From Cladocopium goreaui (taxonomy: Eukaryota > Sar > Dinophyceae > Suessiales > Symbiodiniaceae): a DNA stretch of 64,000 bases. Positions 11,601 through 25,200 of the stretch are shown here, piece after piece; positions within the stretch are counted from its first letter, which is position 1; the number at the start of each line of letters is the position of its first letter. Location of the stretch: positions 455,501 through 519,500 of the forward strand of contig CAMXCT020001469.1 of NCBI GenBank assembly GCA_947184155.2, in the 5' to 3' direction. The notes under the pieces were generated by a model. That model ran no database searches, was not told the DNA's origin, and saw nothing but the letters and a program-made list of their open reading frames with translations. The position numbers and the translations under genes are program-made.

Positions 11601-14600
11601 GGAATCCTTTGGACCCCCCTGACCTTTCCCATCTTTGCCTTTGGCTTTGCTATCACCTTTACCTTTACCTTTGGCATCCCCACCTTTACCCTTTGAGCTC
11701 TTTGGCGGAGGCGGCTTAGGTGACGACTTCACAGGCGGTGCCACGGCTGCTTTCGCAGAAGGATCCGGCTTTGCCGGAGATGATGGAAGTGCAGAAGCCC
11801 GACCACTGCCATCCTTTGGATTGCTTGGCTTTGCCGTTGTGGTCAGCGACTTCTTGACAGACTCTTGGTTGGTGTCTTCTTTCAACTCATCAAGGTATTC
11901 ACCAAAACGGTTCCAAAGCCAACCAAAAGAACGCTTCTGAGAATTGACACCACTGTCCCTAATACGATCAATGTGTCTTCTCATGCCGTTGCATTTCTTC
12001 AATCTTTCGAACAAGAAAATATACTTGGTTTGCTCTGATGGCTGCATGTTTGGCTGGATGCTGTTGAGAATGAACTCTACACGATCATAGAAGAGACGCA
12101 GATCAGACTGTGCAAAAGAATCCAACGGGAGCTCAAGAAGAGCCTGCTGTGTCAGCTGTGAACCCCTCATGCGATCCAAGGCAAAAGCTTTCGAAACCTC
12201 ATGCAACATTCTGCGACCCTTCAATGGCACGGCCTGGAGCTGGGCTCTTTCAAGATAGCCCTGAAACCTCATGCCAATGTTCCCTGACATGTGCTTTGGT
12301 TCACTGAGTTGCCCAGCCAGCCATGCATCCAAACGAGGCAAGCCATCAGAAAAGTTCTCAAGGTGAAAAAGGATTTGTTCATTCGAAGGTTCAAAGGCCG
12401 TCTGAGCCCATCTCATGATGACTCCCAGGCCCGTCCTGTCGATGGATGACAGCTTTGCTATCAGCGAGTTCCTCCAACCCCGAAAGGCTGAAGCATCCCT
12501 TGGAAGACTCGGCACTGACAGGTTTGACAAATCCTTTCCCCTATAGACGTTGTCCTCATCCCCAATGAAAGCACCACCCGGCATAAAATCACCATATGGG
12601 TTACCATTCCCTCTTGGTGGATCATCCCCTGGTGGTCCTCCTTCGCCCCCGTTTTGGATCCCCTGTCTTGCAACAATCAAAGGCTGTGCCTGACCATGCC
12701 ATGACTCATCCGCATCAGGATCATCACTACCATCATCATCGTCATCGTCCCCTCCATCTCCAGGGTCGCGTGAGGCGAACGCCTGGTGGGAACCCTCATG
12801 AAAACCGAAATTATTGGGAGGTGATGGTTGTGACATGCGAGAACCAGCCAATTGGTTGATCTGGTCCTGCATGGACTTCATAGACTCCCCAATCTGCTGC
12901 CCCAATGCCTTGACAGCATCTGTCATGTGAGCCTGAAGCTCTGCTGTCGCACTAGAGGCCTCGGACGGTGCCTTTGGCGTTGGTATCCTGGGTGGCCTAC
13001 CTGATGTGGATGTTGGGCTTCCATGGACTGGTGACGGATGAACTGGGGGTGGAACATCATGAACAAAATCCGCGCTATTTCGGCTCTCAGTCAACAAATG
13101 TTCAATCTGCCTCTGCTGTTGCATCAACTGATCCTGCAAGGCTTGAATCATCTGTTGTTGCAAGTTGATTTGATGTTGTTGTCGTTGATGTTCGGCCGAC
13201 GCTGTCTGAATGATTTGATGTTGATGCATGTTTTGTTGTCTCAACTCTTCATTCTCAGATGACGCTGTTTCAATGATTTGATTCACTTGTCGTGTTGCTG
13301 ACTCCACTACCCTGTTCGCCTCCACATTTGCCTGAAAAGCTAACCCTTTTGCAACATGCTCCGCCTCCAACACGGCCCTTTGAGCCTGCGCCTGGATGTT
13401 GAGGGCTGTTGCCCTGGCTTCGTCTGCTTCCCGTCGAGACTGCTGATCCTCAATGTGCACATGCTGATGGACCGATCTTTGATCTACAAAGGTCTGATCA
13501 ACATGATGGTGTTGTTGAATGGATCTCTGATCTATGTGACCTTGTGCAGGTAAACTACCATGAGGGTTCATGAACTCGTCATCGTCATGAAAACCAGGTT
13601 GAAAACCAGCACAGGCACTGTCTAAACCCGGTGCAGTTGCAAAAACACCTACATTGGGTGACGCAGGATGTGCGCTCTGGGTTGATACAGTCAAAACTTT
13701 GGGTTTGCCTTTCCTATTGATATTGGATTTCTTAACCCCTTTTCTTTCTGAAGAACTCCTGCTTGATTCCCTGGATGGTTGTCGGGAGTGACTTCTGCTG
13801 GCATTCCCTTGGTGTTCAACCACAGTTGTCATGGCAGCAGCTCGTTCCCCCATCGGCTGTTCTGTGGAGGAAACCATCTGTGAACTAGATGATATGGAAA
13901 GTGAACTTGATTCAGGTGGAGAAAACCCAGTCGACATTGAAAATTTGATCTGGTTTTCGTCCCAAATCTCGCCCCAAAATTGGAGCCCTTTTTGTTGTGC
14001 AATCCCGGTCGCAGGATGCGAGCACAGGAGATGTGAAGGTTCTGTCAACTGAAAAACGGGGGTTATGCCAAATCCCTCGCAGGAGAACACAACACAAAAA
14101 AAAATGAGAAGATTGGAATCGCAATCTGTCTTGGTGGGTTTGCAACAATTAATCAAATACTAAGGTTCGATCGACTCAATGAATGGGGAGAACACAAAGT
14201 AAAAGATGAATGTAACCTCTTCTTTTTTTTGTTTTATGGAATAATCCGAAGAGTGTACTCACTCCCAATAACCAACTGGTGTGACCCTTTTACTCGACCC
14301 TCCCACTGCTCAATCGCGCATCTCAGCCCTTGATTGCAGTGGATCAATCTCACGAATTGCGAACCTGCCAAGACCCTTCTGCAGTCGCTGATGATGCCCC
14401 ACTTGTCGTCGATGAAGCACACCCAGAACTTTTCGCCAACAGGGAGTTGTTCTAGGAACTCCGATTTGCACCAGTCAGCTGGGGTTTTGCACTCTCTGAT
14501 CACCCTCCTGGGCGTGATGACAATTGGGATTGTCACTCTGGTCTCCTGAGCAAGCTGAACAACGCAACTTCGCACGTGTTCAATGGTGTCTGGATCTCGG

Positions 14601-17600
14601 CAAAAAGATAAACACCCGATGTAAGCGCCTTCTCGGGACAAAGTGCGAACAATGGAGCACGATTCTTCCCAATCAAGATCAATGACCCCGTGGAAGTCTA
14701 GAAGCGCTAAGGCAATCTGTTTGGAATGTCCACCCTCGATGCCAAAAGCTTGAAGCAGATCGTCTGCTGCTTCCCTAGGACCACTTGCTTGAATCAGCGT
14801 TGCCCCTCCAACTCTTTGCTGCCGACGAGTCGATGAGGAAGGCCGGGGTGATCTTGACCTACTTGGCGGCGGATGGTTGGGCGGTGTCGGCCCTGTGGCT
14901 AACGCTGCAGCTGGTGCAGCGCTTGCTCTCGAACCAGGGCGAAACACAAGTTCAAGGTGTTCCACACTCAACCCCGCGTCGCGTGCGAAGTCTTCTGAGT
15001 CTTGATAATCCGCAATTCGCTTCCCCAATGTTGCTGCAAACTTGATGACCCGATGTAACTGATGAAACAGGTCAGCCTCGCTTGACGTCAACTGCGACTT
15101 TTGTCCAAGCGCGTGGTGTGCTTGAGTGAGGGGAAAGAGATACCAGCGTCTGAGTTCTCTCAATCCGGTCTTTCCACCACGAGTTGGCCGAGGGAGTATC
15201 TCACTCATACAACGGGGCACAGCAACAAAGACACTAAACAAACAGCACCTGTTTGGGCCAACGTCTGCGTGTCAAGGTCTTTCTTTTCTCTCTTTCTTTA
15301 GGGTCACAGTTGGTCTTGTTGTTCCAATTTTCAGGGAGCGCGTCGCCTAAAGCGATCAGCGTCCAGTATTCGATATGGAAGTACGGCTTGTGGGTCGCAG
15401 GTGCGAACACCACAGGTTAATGAGTCTTAAGAATGTGAATACGAAAATGAACTTGGAAGATTACGAGCGAGGCTTAGACCAAGCTACTAGCAACCCCAAA
15501 GTCTCTTGCTGCACTTATTGGTCAACACAGCGGTCGCAGGAAGCGAACACACTGCTTGTTCACCAAGGCTCTAAATCCAAGATGGGCAGACGCTTCGAGC
15601 ACGATCCAACCTGTTCAACGCGATTTGTTGGTTGGAAAGATGCCCAAAGACGGGGAATGGATACTCTAAGCAGGTGGGTGGCTCAAGCCCAACAAGTCAA
15701 AGATACCCAAAAGATAAAACCAAATATGTAAGGACCACGGCCGTACCCGCTCGGGTGAGCAGGTACGGCTGATAACCAGTTATTTGAATGCAAAACTCAC
15801 CCGGTACCCGCGCAAACCAAGACACCGGACTGTTTTACTTGAGCCAAATGTAACATATTGAACTATGTGAAACCACGGGTCAAGCAGTGGGTAAAAGCAT
15901 GACCTTTAAGTTTCCTAGTCCTGCTACGCCTGAGAAATGTTATGTACCAGAAGTGTATGTCCCATTCAACTTCAAATCCCATTAAATCCCCTTCCATTTT
16001 CAGATGTTTGAAGATGAGTTTCCACGATTTTCCATGTTTCTATCCAGGGTCCATGTTACCCTCTGGTAAACATACAAAAAACTATGGAAAATCACAATTT
16101 TTAATGGGAAAATCCACTATTTCTATGGTGATTTTCCATAGCTATGTTAAATTACCAGAGGGTACCACAGGGTGCGTCTGGATGATATCTCCACACACTT
16201 CCGAGGCGGCCGACCCTTCTGAGCTCAGTGTCACCCTGCGGATCGCCCGCACGTCGAAGAACCAGCACCTCCAGCAGAAATTCGACGAAGAAAGGCATGA
16301 AAACCCGGGCAAAAAACAGGGGTTGGTAACTGTCCCATTTTGGGAATATTGGACATCACCTTATAGTAGCCATTATAGACCATATACCTAATGGACATTT
16401 AATGACCCATGAAAAACCTTGGAACAACCTGGGAAAAATAAGGATTGCTGTGCTTTTGGGGGAGGCTGGCTGAAGAAATCTGAAAAATCGGAGGTTGACG
16501 CGAGAAAACGCGGCTCATACTAAAATAGCACCAAAATCAAGACTTCTTCGGGCCAAAAACGGTAAGAACTTCCAAACCCAGGCTCCAAGAACAGGCCATG
16601 AAATTGTGATTTTTGAACATCTTGATTCATGGCCCAACGTCATTTTCCCCAGTAGAACATGTAAGAAAACATCGTAAACCACATGGTAAAATGGAGGTAT
16701 GCTATGTTTTTTGGTTTTCTGAAAGATGATCCCCTGATCGCTCCAGTAAGCTTCCCACGTCGCTGCCATCCACGGCATTGCTCTGCAAAGCACCATCCGC
16801 TTGGGCCTGTAGGTTTGGCCTTCTTGGGGAACATCTCAAGAGGAAACCATGTTTTTTTTTAACCACGAAATATGTAGAAAACATGTGTTTTTTCTTTTTT
16901 ACCATGGTGTTTTTAATGCTTTTTACCATTAGTTATATGAGAGTTTCCTGCACATTTTCACCTACACCAATCCATTCAGGATCTTTTTTCGCCTGCTTAC
17001 ACATGATCTTACAACTTTGACAACATATATCCATGAAGTATCCAATCTGTAATAATGTATAAGATGAAACTAATTGTCTGGTTGGTGGTTTCAACTCCCC
17101 GGAAACATATGTTTGTCACTCCACCAACCAATTGTATCCCTACGAAAGGGGGACAGTTTCTACCACCCAATTCTGCAAACGGGGACATGTTTATCCTTGG
17201 GTTTACCACATTATTCCAATTGTCCATGGTTCGTTGGTTACACATGGTTACACTTCTATCAACCATAGATTATTATCCATCCTTATTAAACATATATCAT
17301 ATATCATATTTACATTATGATACTAGTAAGGCAAGGGATCATGAAATTAGATATAATAACTATAGATTATTATTGTTATTTGTTTAATATCATAATCTAT
17401 GGATTATTCCACAATTATGGAATTCCACAAACTATGATTAGTATCTGAATCTATGGGTTATTATTTTCATAAACATGTTTGGTCAATTTCTGTTTGAGTC
17501 AACATTCCAACAGCGATTTTGTCCCGCCTCCAGCGAAATGCCTGCAGTGGCAGCTGCGAGTGCAGGTGCCTCGACTCATGGGTTTCCCATGGATTTTCCA

Positions 17601-20600
17601 TCTGGACATACCGAAAAAAGTCTGACAGTCTGACACGAACTTTCCATGTTCCCATGGATTTTTCCCATGGATTTCCCATAGATTTCTTTTGACCATCTTC
17701 AATGGGAGATCTTCAGTATCCTAAAATGGAGGTACGTAAACGTACAACATTTTTGGCCATACTTTGTGGGCATATTCCCTGAAATTTAGGCCTGAAAAAT
17801 AGGCCTCAAAAAAATGGTAGGTCCTGGTAGGTACCTCCGAACCGAAAATGGAGGTACTGTACCATATAAGGCCATATTTTGTGGGGATATTCCCTTACAT
17901 AGGCCTTATACATGGCAGGTACCTCCAATTTAGGTTCCAAAAATGGCCATTGACATCTGGACTGACCATCCCCCGTTCACCGCGCGAGCTACGTCGTTGA
18001 TGCCGTCGCCCACCATGACCAGGCCACCCATGGAGACTCCCAATGAGCGCAAGAGTCTCCTCCAGAGCCTTGTGGGAGAATTGCATGGCATAATATATAA
18101 ATATAAATAACATATCTATATATATATATATATAACATATCTAATTATATAATATATATATATATACTTAATATATCTAATTATATATATATATACTTAA
18201 TATATCTAATTATATATATATATATTACTTAATATTTTTTCCATTCTCCCGCCATTGAGTCTCGCTCGTGCGGCACGTAATATATCTAGACCGCCACTCC
18301 ACTGAGGTCACTGAGGCCACGGGCGAGCCCTCACTTGCTCGATGACGCAGCAAGTCGTCGTACTCTTGTACCTGATATCAACGGAGCAAAGCACAGAAAA
18401 CTGCAGGATCTCTGAGAGAGAACATGATGACATTTTTTTTTGGAATTTTTGGAATATGAATTGAATAAACATCTATAATGATCTATAATGTTTATATTCA
18501 TGTTCATCCTGGGATGTTAATAATGTTAATAGCAGTGATATTCATGGAATATATAGATATGGAGGTTTCCTAAGTTTTTTTTTTTTAAACCCCCCCATAC
18601 TATAAGTATACCATAAGTCAGTACAGTATATTGATATTCTAAGACTCGTCCGAAAACTTAGTGATATGATTGATATGATGTGAGAAGTACAGTCATTACA
18701 CACAGTATGTATCACTGCACTTTTCAGAGAACAGCCTGATTTGTTTGTGTAGCTATCTGTTCCTGTAGCTCGAGCGCAACTTGGAACTGGAAGCGATCGC
18801 AACTTGCACATGCACAGATGTGTAGATATTCAACGATTTTATCAATAATCATCAAGATGTATGTATATTAACCAACATAAATCAACATAATCATTAATAT
18901 TCATCGATTGTATATATATATATATGATTAATCAATAATAATAATAACCAACATATATAACTATTAGCATTATATGGAGGTGTCCAATCCACGGGCCTAC
19001 CCCTAAATCATCCAAGTCATGGATGACCATGACTTAGTATGGAAACATATTGAAACAACCATGTTGACTTAGGGATCCTCCATGAATTGAGAAACTCTCA
19101 TAATAGAATAATATATATATATATATATTACTATCATTATATATGGGGGTTCTTATTTAAATGGTAGCCAGATCCCCAGTCGTCACCATGGTTGTTAACC
19201 TATACGAAGTAAGTCGTGGTCATCGAAGCTCCTGGATGACTCATCGGCTACCCTCATCAGTACCTTGGCCAGCTTCTCTTCAGGCCGAAGGTCTGCATGA
19301 ATCTCCTGAAACTTCGAAGCTCCTGGAGCGCACCGTAGGAATTCCCTGCGAAATCTCCAGATATCAAAAAAGGATCGAACTAGTCATAGTCAGTTTGTGC
19401 ATGATATGATAGACCAACAAAATCCTAGTAAAAAAAGTTGACGAATTATGACGAATTCATTTTCACATGATTTTCCATGAATTTCCCCCTTCTTGATGGC
19501 CATTTTAGGGGAAACTCCTGTTGCCATGACCCATCCTTCTGGTCCCAGAGCTGCGAAACTGCTCCAATCTTCAGTAGATCCCAACTATGCCAACTACTAT
19601 GTTGATGGGGATCCAAAACTGCCCAAAGTCACAAGAATATACAACAATCATCCAAACTTAGACTATGTTTGCAATTTGAGTATTGAAACCCATGGTGACT
19701 TGGGATCTCCCATGACTTACGAAACCCCCAAGTTGAAATTCCCCCAGCGATTCGAACATCCGAACGCTTCGCTCAGGGCCCGACCAACTTTTTCAACAGT
19801 GTGCACGGCATTGGCCTCCCGGTCGCCCGTCAATAAGTAGACCTGAGAGGAAAAAAATGTGGGACCCATGGCAGATCTGGGATAGTCTTGGATCCAAATG
19901 GGAATCGACCAAAGTGGGTTTGGAACTAGATTCTAGATTATTTTACTTTAAAGGGAAGATTTAGGGGTTACCAATAAGAACAGGCTCGGCTACATCTGGT
20001 TGATGGTTTCACCAAACAAAGATGGAATGCGACGCCAGCAATCAACAGCTAACATCAGTAAATCATGGTCAACCGTGTGAATAAGATCCAATAAGAAACA
20101 GGGTTGCTCCAAAAATCCCAGGTAACAAGGGGGGTCAATTGGCTAAACATAGAGGTGAAATATGGTGCGTTGGAGTAACCCAATAGTAAAACATCCCAAT
20201 CTTACCGGAAAGGGGTTGTAGTTTTTTTTTCCCCATGGACCCAGGTCTGGTACCAATCTGAATCTTTGCTTCCACCGACTTGGCTTTGTACCGAGCCCCT
20301 CTTTGCCACCTGACACTTGAACTGCGCCCCTTGGGGACTCCACACCAGCCTATCTTTGGGACCCTGATGGGTGTTTATTACGCTTGGTAATTGGTAAAGA
20401 ATTTCTTGGATGTCCGCACACAAAAACTGGCATGTATGTATCGATTGGATTCCATGCGAATGATGTTGTTGGTGAAAGAAACGGCCGAGAGTTTGGAATA
20501 GTAATATAATGTAATATACCGTCGATATCCATCGATAGTTGATGCAAGTACATTTGCCCAGCATGGCTGCCCATGGCTGTTCAATTGGGGGTTCCACATG

Positions 20601-22239
20601 TATGCTTCACCAGTGAGAATCAATGCTCCGCATGCCATCCTGCCATATCCTGCCTCATCGACCACTTGGGGTGCCGATGCTTTTACGCAATCCTCTTCGC
20701 TGGCCCAAGTACCATTGAAAGGGAACATGCTGGAAAGGGGGATTCAAGAAATCAAGATATTTCGGCATCCATCCCCTGCAAGGTTCGCAAGGTTCATACC
20801 ATGCTATTCCCTTGGATTGAGGTGTAAACATGAGAAGGCAGTCAGTGCCTGGTGGAGTCCAAGCGTCTCAAATGCCCACCTAGACAAGCTCAAACTGGCT
20901 GATAAAGTTGTAGAACATTGTAGAACCTTTGACTCTATTGACTCTTCATGACCAAGCCGAACTCTGGATTTTCGGGGGTCAGAAGTAGCAATGGGCCTGC
21001 AAGGCACGGGTCCTCCAAATGGAACAGCCAAGCTCTGCTTGCCTCGAAAGCTTGACATGACGTCCTCACGTTGATGCTGTTTCACATGTCATGGCTGCAG
21101 ACCGACCTTTAATTGGTTGGCGTTTTTTTTTTTGACAAGCCATGCCATGTTTTTTTGAGCCCCTGGCCATTGCCATGGACATGTTCTGCGGACACTTTCT
21201 ATCTAAACCATTTAGGAATGAGCCCATGACAGAAAATTCATTCCAGAATCTAATAATGTGGTAAACCAAATGCCATAAACATCATAAACTCAATGACTCA
21301 CCATTTTGTATACAAAAAATATACAGTAAACCATCCCCAAATTGATCCAAATGGTAGGTTCACATGCCCTCGTCGGCGCACAGACCCACATCGGATCATC
21401 GCCGCCTCGCCCTCGTTCAAAAGACCCAGCGCCAGCATGACGCTTCCGCCGGATTTCACCTGCCCTTCCCACAGGTCCCTGAAGTCAGTACATGAGTAGA
21501 AAAGAAGGGGTGTGTATATATTATATAATTGAATATATATATATAAGTATATATATATATGGTCTTATATATAATCTGATTTATATCTAAATTATGTCCA
21601 AACTATATCATAATCTATAATAAATGATGTCTATCTGAATCTAAGAATCGATCTGTCATGATCTATCTCTGGTGGGATCGGAATCATCCTTGCTGGAGGG
21701 GTCCAAAAGGTCCAGAGCTGCAGCCCTGGATGGTCATCAATCCACAGGACGTCCATGGGATATATCATATCTTAATGGGATCTATATATTCAGGGCGTAT
21801 CATATTTATATATCCTCTAAGGAATCCCTAATGATTGTGCCAAGGTCATCCAAGGTCAGCTGAAGACTTCACCTAGCTGGGACTTTTTCGTGCGACCTAT
21901 TTTAGGTGGCTGAAGATGGTCATGGCCCCTCCCCCCATCCCCAAGATGGTGATGGTCCCTATATGTATATAAAAGTCACACGTACACATGTACATATATA
22001 TATATGTATATATATGTATATATATGTATATATATGTATATATATATATATGTATATATATGTATATATATATATACATATATGTATATACATATATATA
22101 CATATATATATACATATGTATATATATATACATATATGTATATATATACACATATATATATACATATGTATACATATATATATATATGTACATATATATA
22201 TACATATACATATATATATACATGGGTGTGTATATATAC

Positions 22240-22276
<37 letters not shown>

Positions 22277-25200
22277 TGTATATCTATATGTATATGTCTA
22301 TGTATCCTCCCCTGTGGATGTCGTGGGGGGTGAGGGGGGGGTAACCTCCCATACCATATGGGCGTGAACAGGACACGAGATGATATATATATATAAACAT
22401 GTATGATATGATGATGATCTAAACACTTTTATATCTTATATTTTCATTGATGGCAAACATTTGAAATACCAGTCTACTGAAGATTACTGAAGTACCAATC
22501 CAAGGTTTACCATGGAAAAACCATATGATTGCCGGATGTTTCCTGCAGATTTTCCTATTGATTTCCCCATGACTTTCATCCAAACTTCGAAACCTCTTCA
22601 GCTCGTACTTGCAAGGATTTGGCCAAGGCCTTGGCTCCCAATCCCCTGGAAAGCGCTTGCTGATTTTGGGGAAACACCAAGGATGTCACTATATTGACCT
22701 CAAGAAGAGGTGTTTTATGATGTGGTATGATTTTTCATGATGTTTTAAGGTCTCAGATGTTCTCCGAAAGGCGAGAAATCGCCTGGAAATCTTGAACTTT
22801 ATAGTTTTGACGTGTTTTGACCCTTACCACCCAAGAGCTTGTGAAATCTTACAACGACCGTAGGAACTGGTCATCAACCCTTCCAGATTTGAGACCAGGA
22901 CACGCTACGTCATGGGATTCACCATGGGGATTTACCAAGGAGCCTTTTTGGGGGCATCCTACTTGGATGTGCATCCCACTTAGTAAGTGGTTTTATAACC
23001 CATGTACATATGTATATATATATACAGTATACTTATATATATATATACATATATATATATAAATACATGGTTTATTATATATAACTGGGGATATCCATCA
23101 ATATATCCCAGTAATATAACTGCTTATTTTTTTCATGCTATGGTTATATTAATCCACTTAGAAGTGGAAATGCACTCCCAAGTATTGCTGGCCAAGTGAC
23201 TTCATCCAAGCCTCGATGGGACTGGAAAAGGCCCCCGAGAAAACTCGGGATTTGACCATGTTGTGAGTTACTGAAACATTAAAACATCATAAAACCAATG
23301 CACACATGTTATCTAATATTATCTAATATTATTTAATATTATCTAATATTTAGATATATTTTGAATGATACAAAGTGATTTTTTGAATTATGTATAGAGT
23401 GATTTACTGACAGGACCACATCGCTGGATCCCTTGTTGCTGGCCTTCAAAGCGGCTCACGAAGTCAGGTCGACCCATGACCTCAAAAAATGGGGCGCTTC
23501 CGAAGTACGAATCATCAGTTTGCTCATAGATGATATTTGGTGGTTTAATGGGATTTAATGGGATTTACCCTCTGGTAAACTAACATAACTATGGAAAATC
23601 ACCATTTTGAGGAGAATGAAATCATTATGTTGCCATTATATTGCCTTATATTCCCATTATGTCCCATTAATTTCCATTTATCTGGTTGGTGGTTTCAACC
23701 TCTCTGAAAAATATGAAAGTCACTTGATGTCACTTGGGATGATGAAATTCCCAATATATGGAAAAATAAAAGCCATGTTCCAAACCAACCAGTACACTTC
23801 CAGTACACTTCCAGCTCTGGATATTTAGATAATATGAATTAATTAATGATATCCACTTCATCCATCTTCATCTAGATATCCAGAGTTTGGACCATCCAAC
23901 TGCATCAATTGATTCCTCTGCTCTCAAGTGAACTCAGCAACAGACGGCCGTGACCGCCGTCTGCACACCTCGGAAACAAATGTTGAAGGAATGGCCATCT
24001 AAAAATTCACTGCGCAGTGAAAGAAAACTAGTTATGTGGCTAGAATGTGGCCATGGTATGGTCATACATGGTCATACTGTTCGAACTTATTTGTCAAATT
24101 TCCGGTCACATTTCCCTGGTACTGTAATTACCCTGGCTGGAAAGACCAAAAAGGCTGAGCAGTGGATGTTCATCACCCCAATATTTTGCTACGGGTACTG
24201 ATCCATGCAACTAAATGAACAGCTTGCCTTTGTTCAATATTGTTTATACATTCGTCCAGCAAAGCAAAGGACACCAGTCAGTCCTGTATAAATTTTTGTG
24301 CAAGCTTTCTAATACACGAATCCTGAAAATCAGTGAACATCCTCGGACTGTTTTTTGAAGCAATTGCTGCAAGTCCTTTGGGTGGGTCCAAAAATTGGGC
24401 ACCCTCTTTGGGGTGCCCAAAATCCACCGTTTGAATATGTTTGAATGGTCTATTTAAAGCAAGGACGCCATCTTTTGGGACACACCCATAGACCACATCA
24501 TTTCACCTTGTCTTTGTGGGTGCTGCATTCGGATCCTTCAGACTCGGCTGACTCCGCCAGTTGCAGAGATGTAATGATCAACACCGCACCAAGGGAGGTT
24601 TCAAGGCTTGGCAAACCTTCCCCAAGGGCACTGCCCAGTACCACACCGGACAGTGTGCCGAAGTACATGGCTTGAGTGCCAGAGGCTGCAGGCAACACCT
24701 TGAGGCCACGCACCAAAAAGACCTGGCCCAGTTGAGTACAAAGTCCAAGCATCAACAGCCATGCCCAAGTGCTTGCTTCGTGTTTGGCGGCCCCAAACCA
24801 AGCATCTTTGGCACAGAAGGGCAGTGAAACCAGTGGAAGCGCCAGTAAGGTCCACATTTCATCCTCGCTGTCGTTGCGTGACAGGCAGCGCACGCAGCAA
24901 TATGCTGCTCCAGATAAGGCACCTGCCAGCAAGGCCAAGAAATGGCCGAACAGGTCACCGGAGACCAACCCGGCCCAGGAAGGTTTCGAAATCATCGTCA
25001 CCCCAAAAAAGGACACCAAAATGCCGATGGCACGAGCCATACTCAGAGCTTCTCCCAGAAAGATGTATGAAAGTATGGCCGCAGCCATAGGATGCACCTT
25101 TCCCAGGAAAACCGCTTCAGCCAGAGGGATGCGATCTAAGGACTCCAGATAAGCTGACAAAGCGATGTGTCCACACAGACCTCGCAGCAGCAAGAGCCAC

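Larger units (their letters stand above)
6558..15971 (-). mobile_element. Complete Ty1/Copia-like LTR retrotransposon, 9414 bp
   Basis: Two 194-bp LTRs are identical base for base (checked by eye). TCAAA lies directly outside both ends. A tRNA-like primer site follows the 5' LTR, and a purine tract (GAGGGGGG) precedes the 3' LTR. One intact Gag-Pol frame has domains in Copia order PR-IN-RT-RH. LTR ends are AGTT...AACT rather than TG...CA. An extra ORF lies between the 5' LTR and Gag. The element sits in the intron between P1B ATPase exons at 16732 and 5173, in the same orientation as the gene. Identical LTRs and open frames indicate a very recent insertion. Confidence 0.95.

Noticed and set aside
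15375-15731. Plus-strand open frame of 118 codons in the Copia leader
   Set aside because: Antisense to the element, rich in the TCGC/GCGA micro-palindromes, with no recognised protein.
16190-16290. Plus-strand phrase [20 protein letters not shown] resembling the end of a P-type ATPase P domain
   Set aside because: The metal ATPase is on the minus strand and its matching exons were found at 16732-16806 and 5116-5173. Minus frames here are also open. It may be a real exon of something, but similarity to a P-type ATPase looks like chance.
21897-22367. Long Tyr/Ile/Met-rich open frames on both strands
   Set aside because: Translation of a TATG/TATA microsatellite; all frames are open for the same reason.
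23410-23520. Plus-strand phrase [20 protein letters not shown]
   Set aside because: Shadow of the minus-strand exon [12 protein letters not shown], which fits the ATPase by phase and motif.
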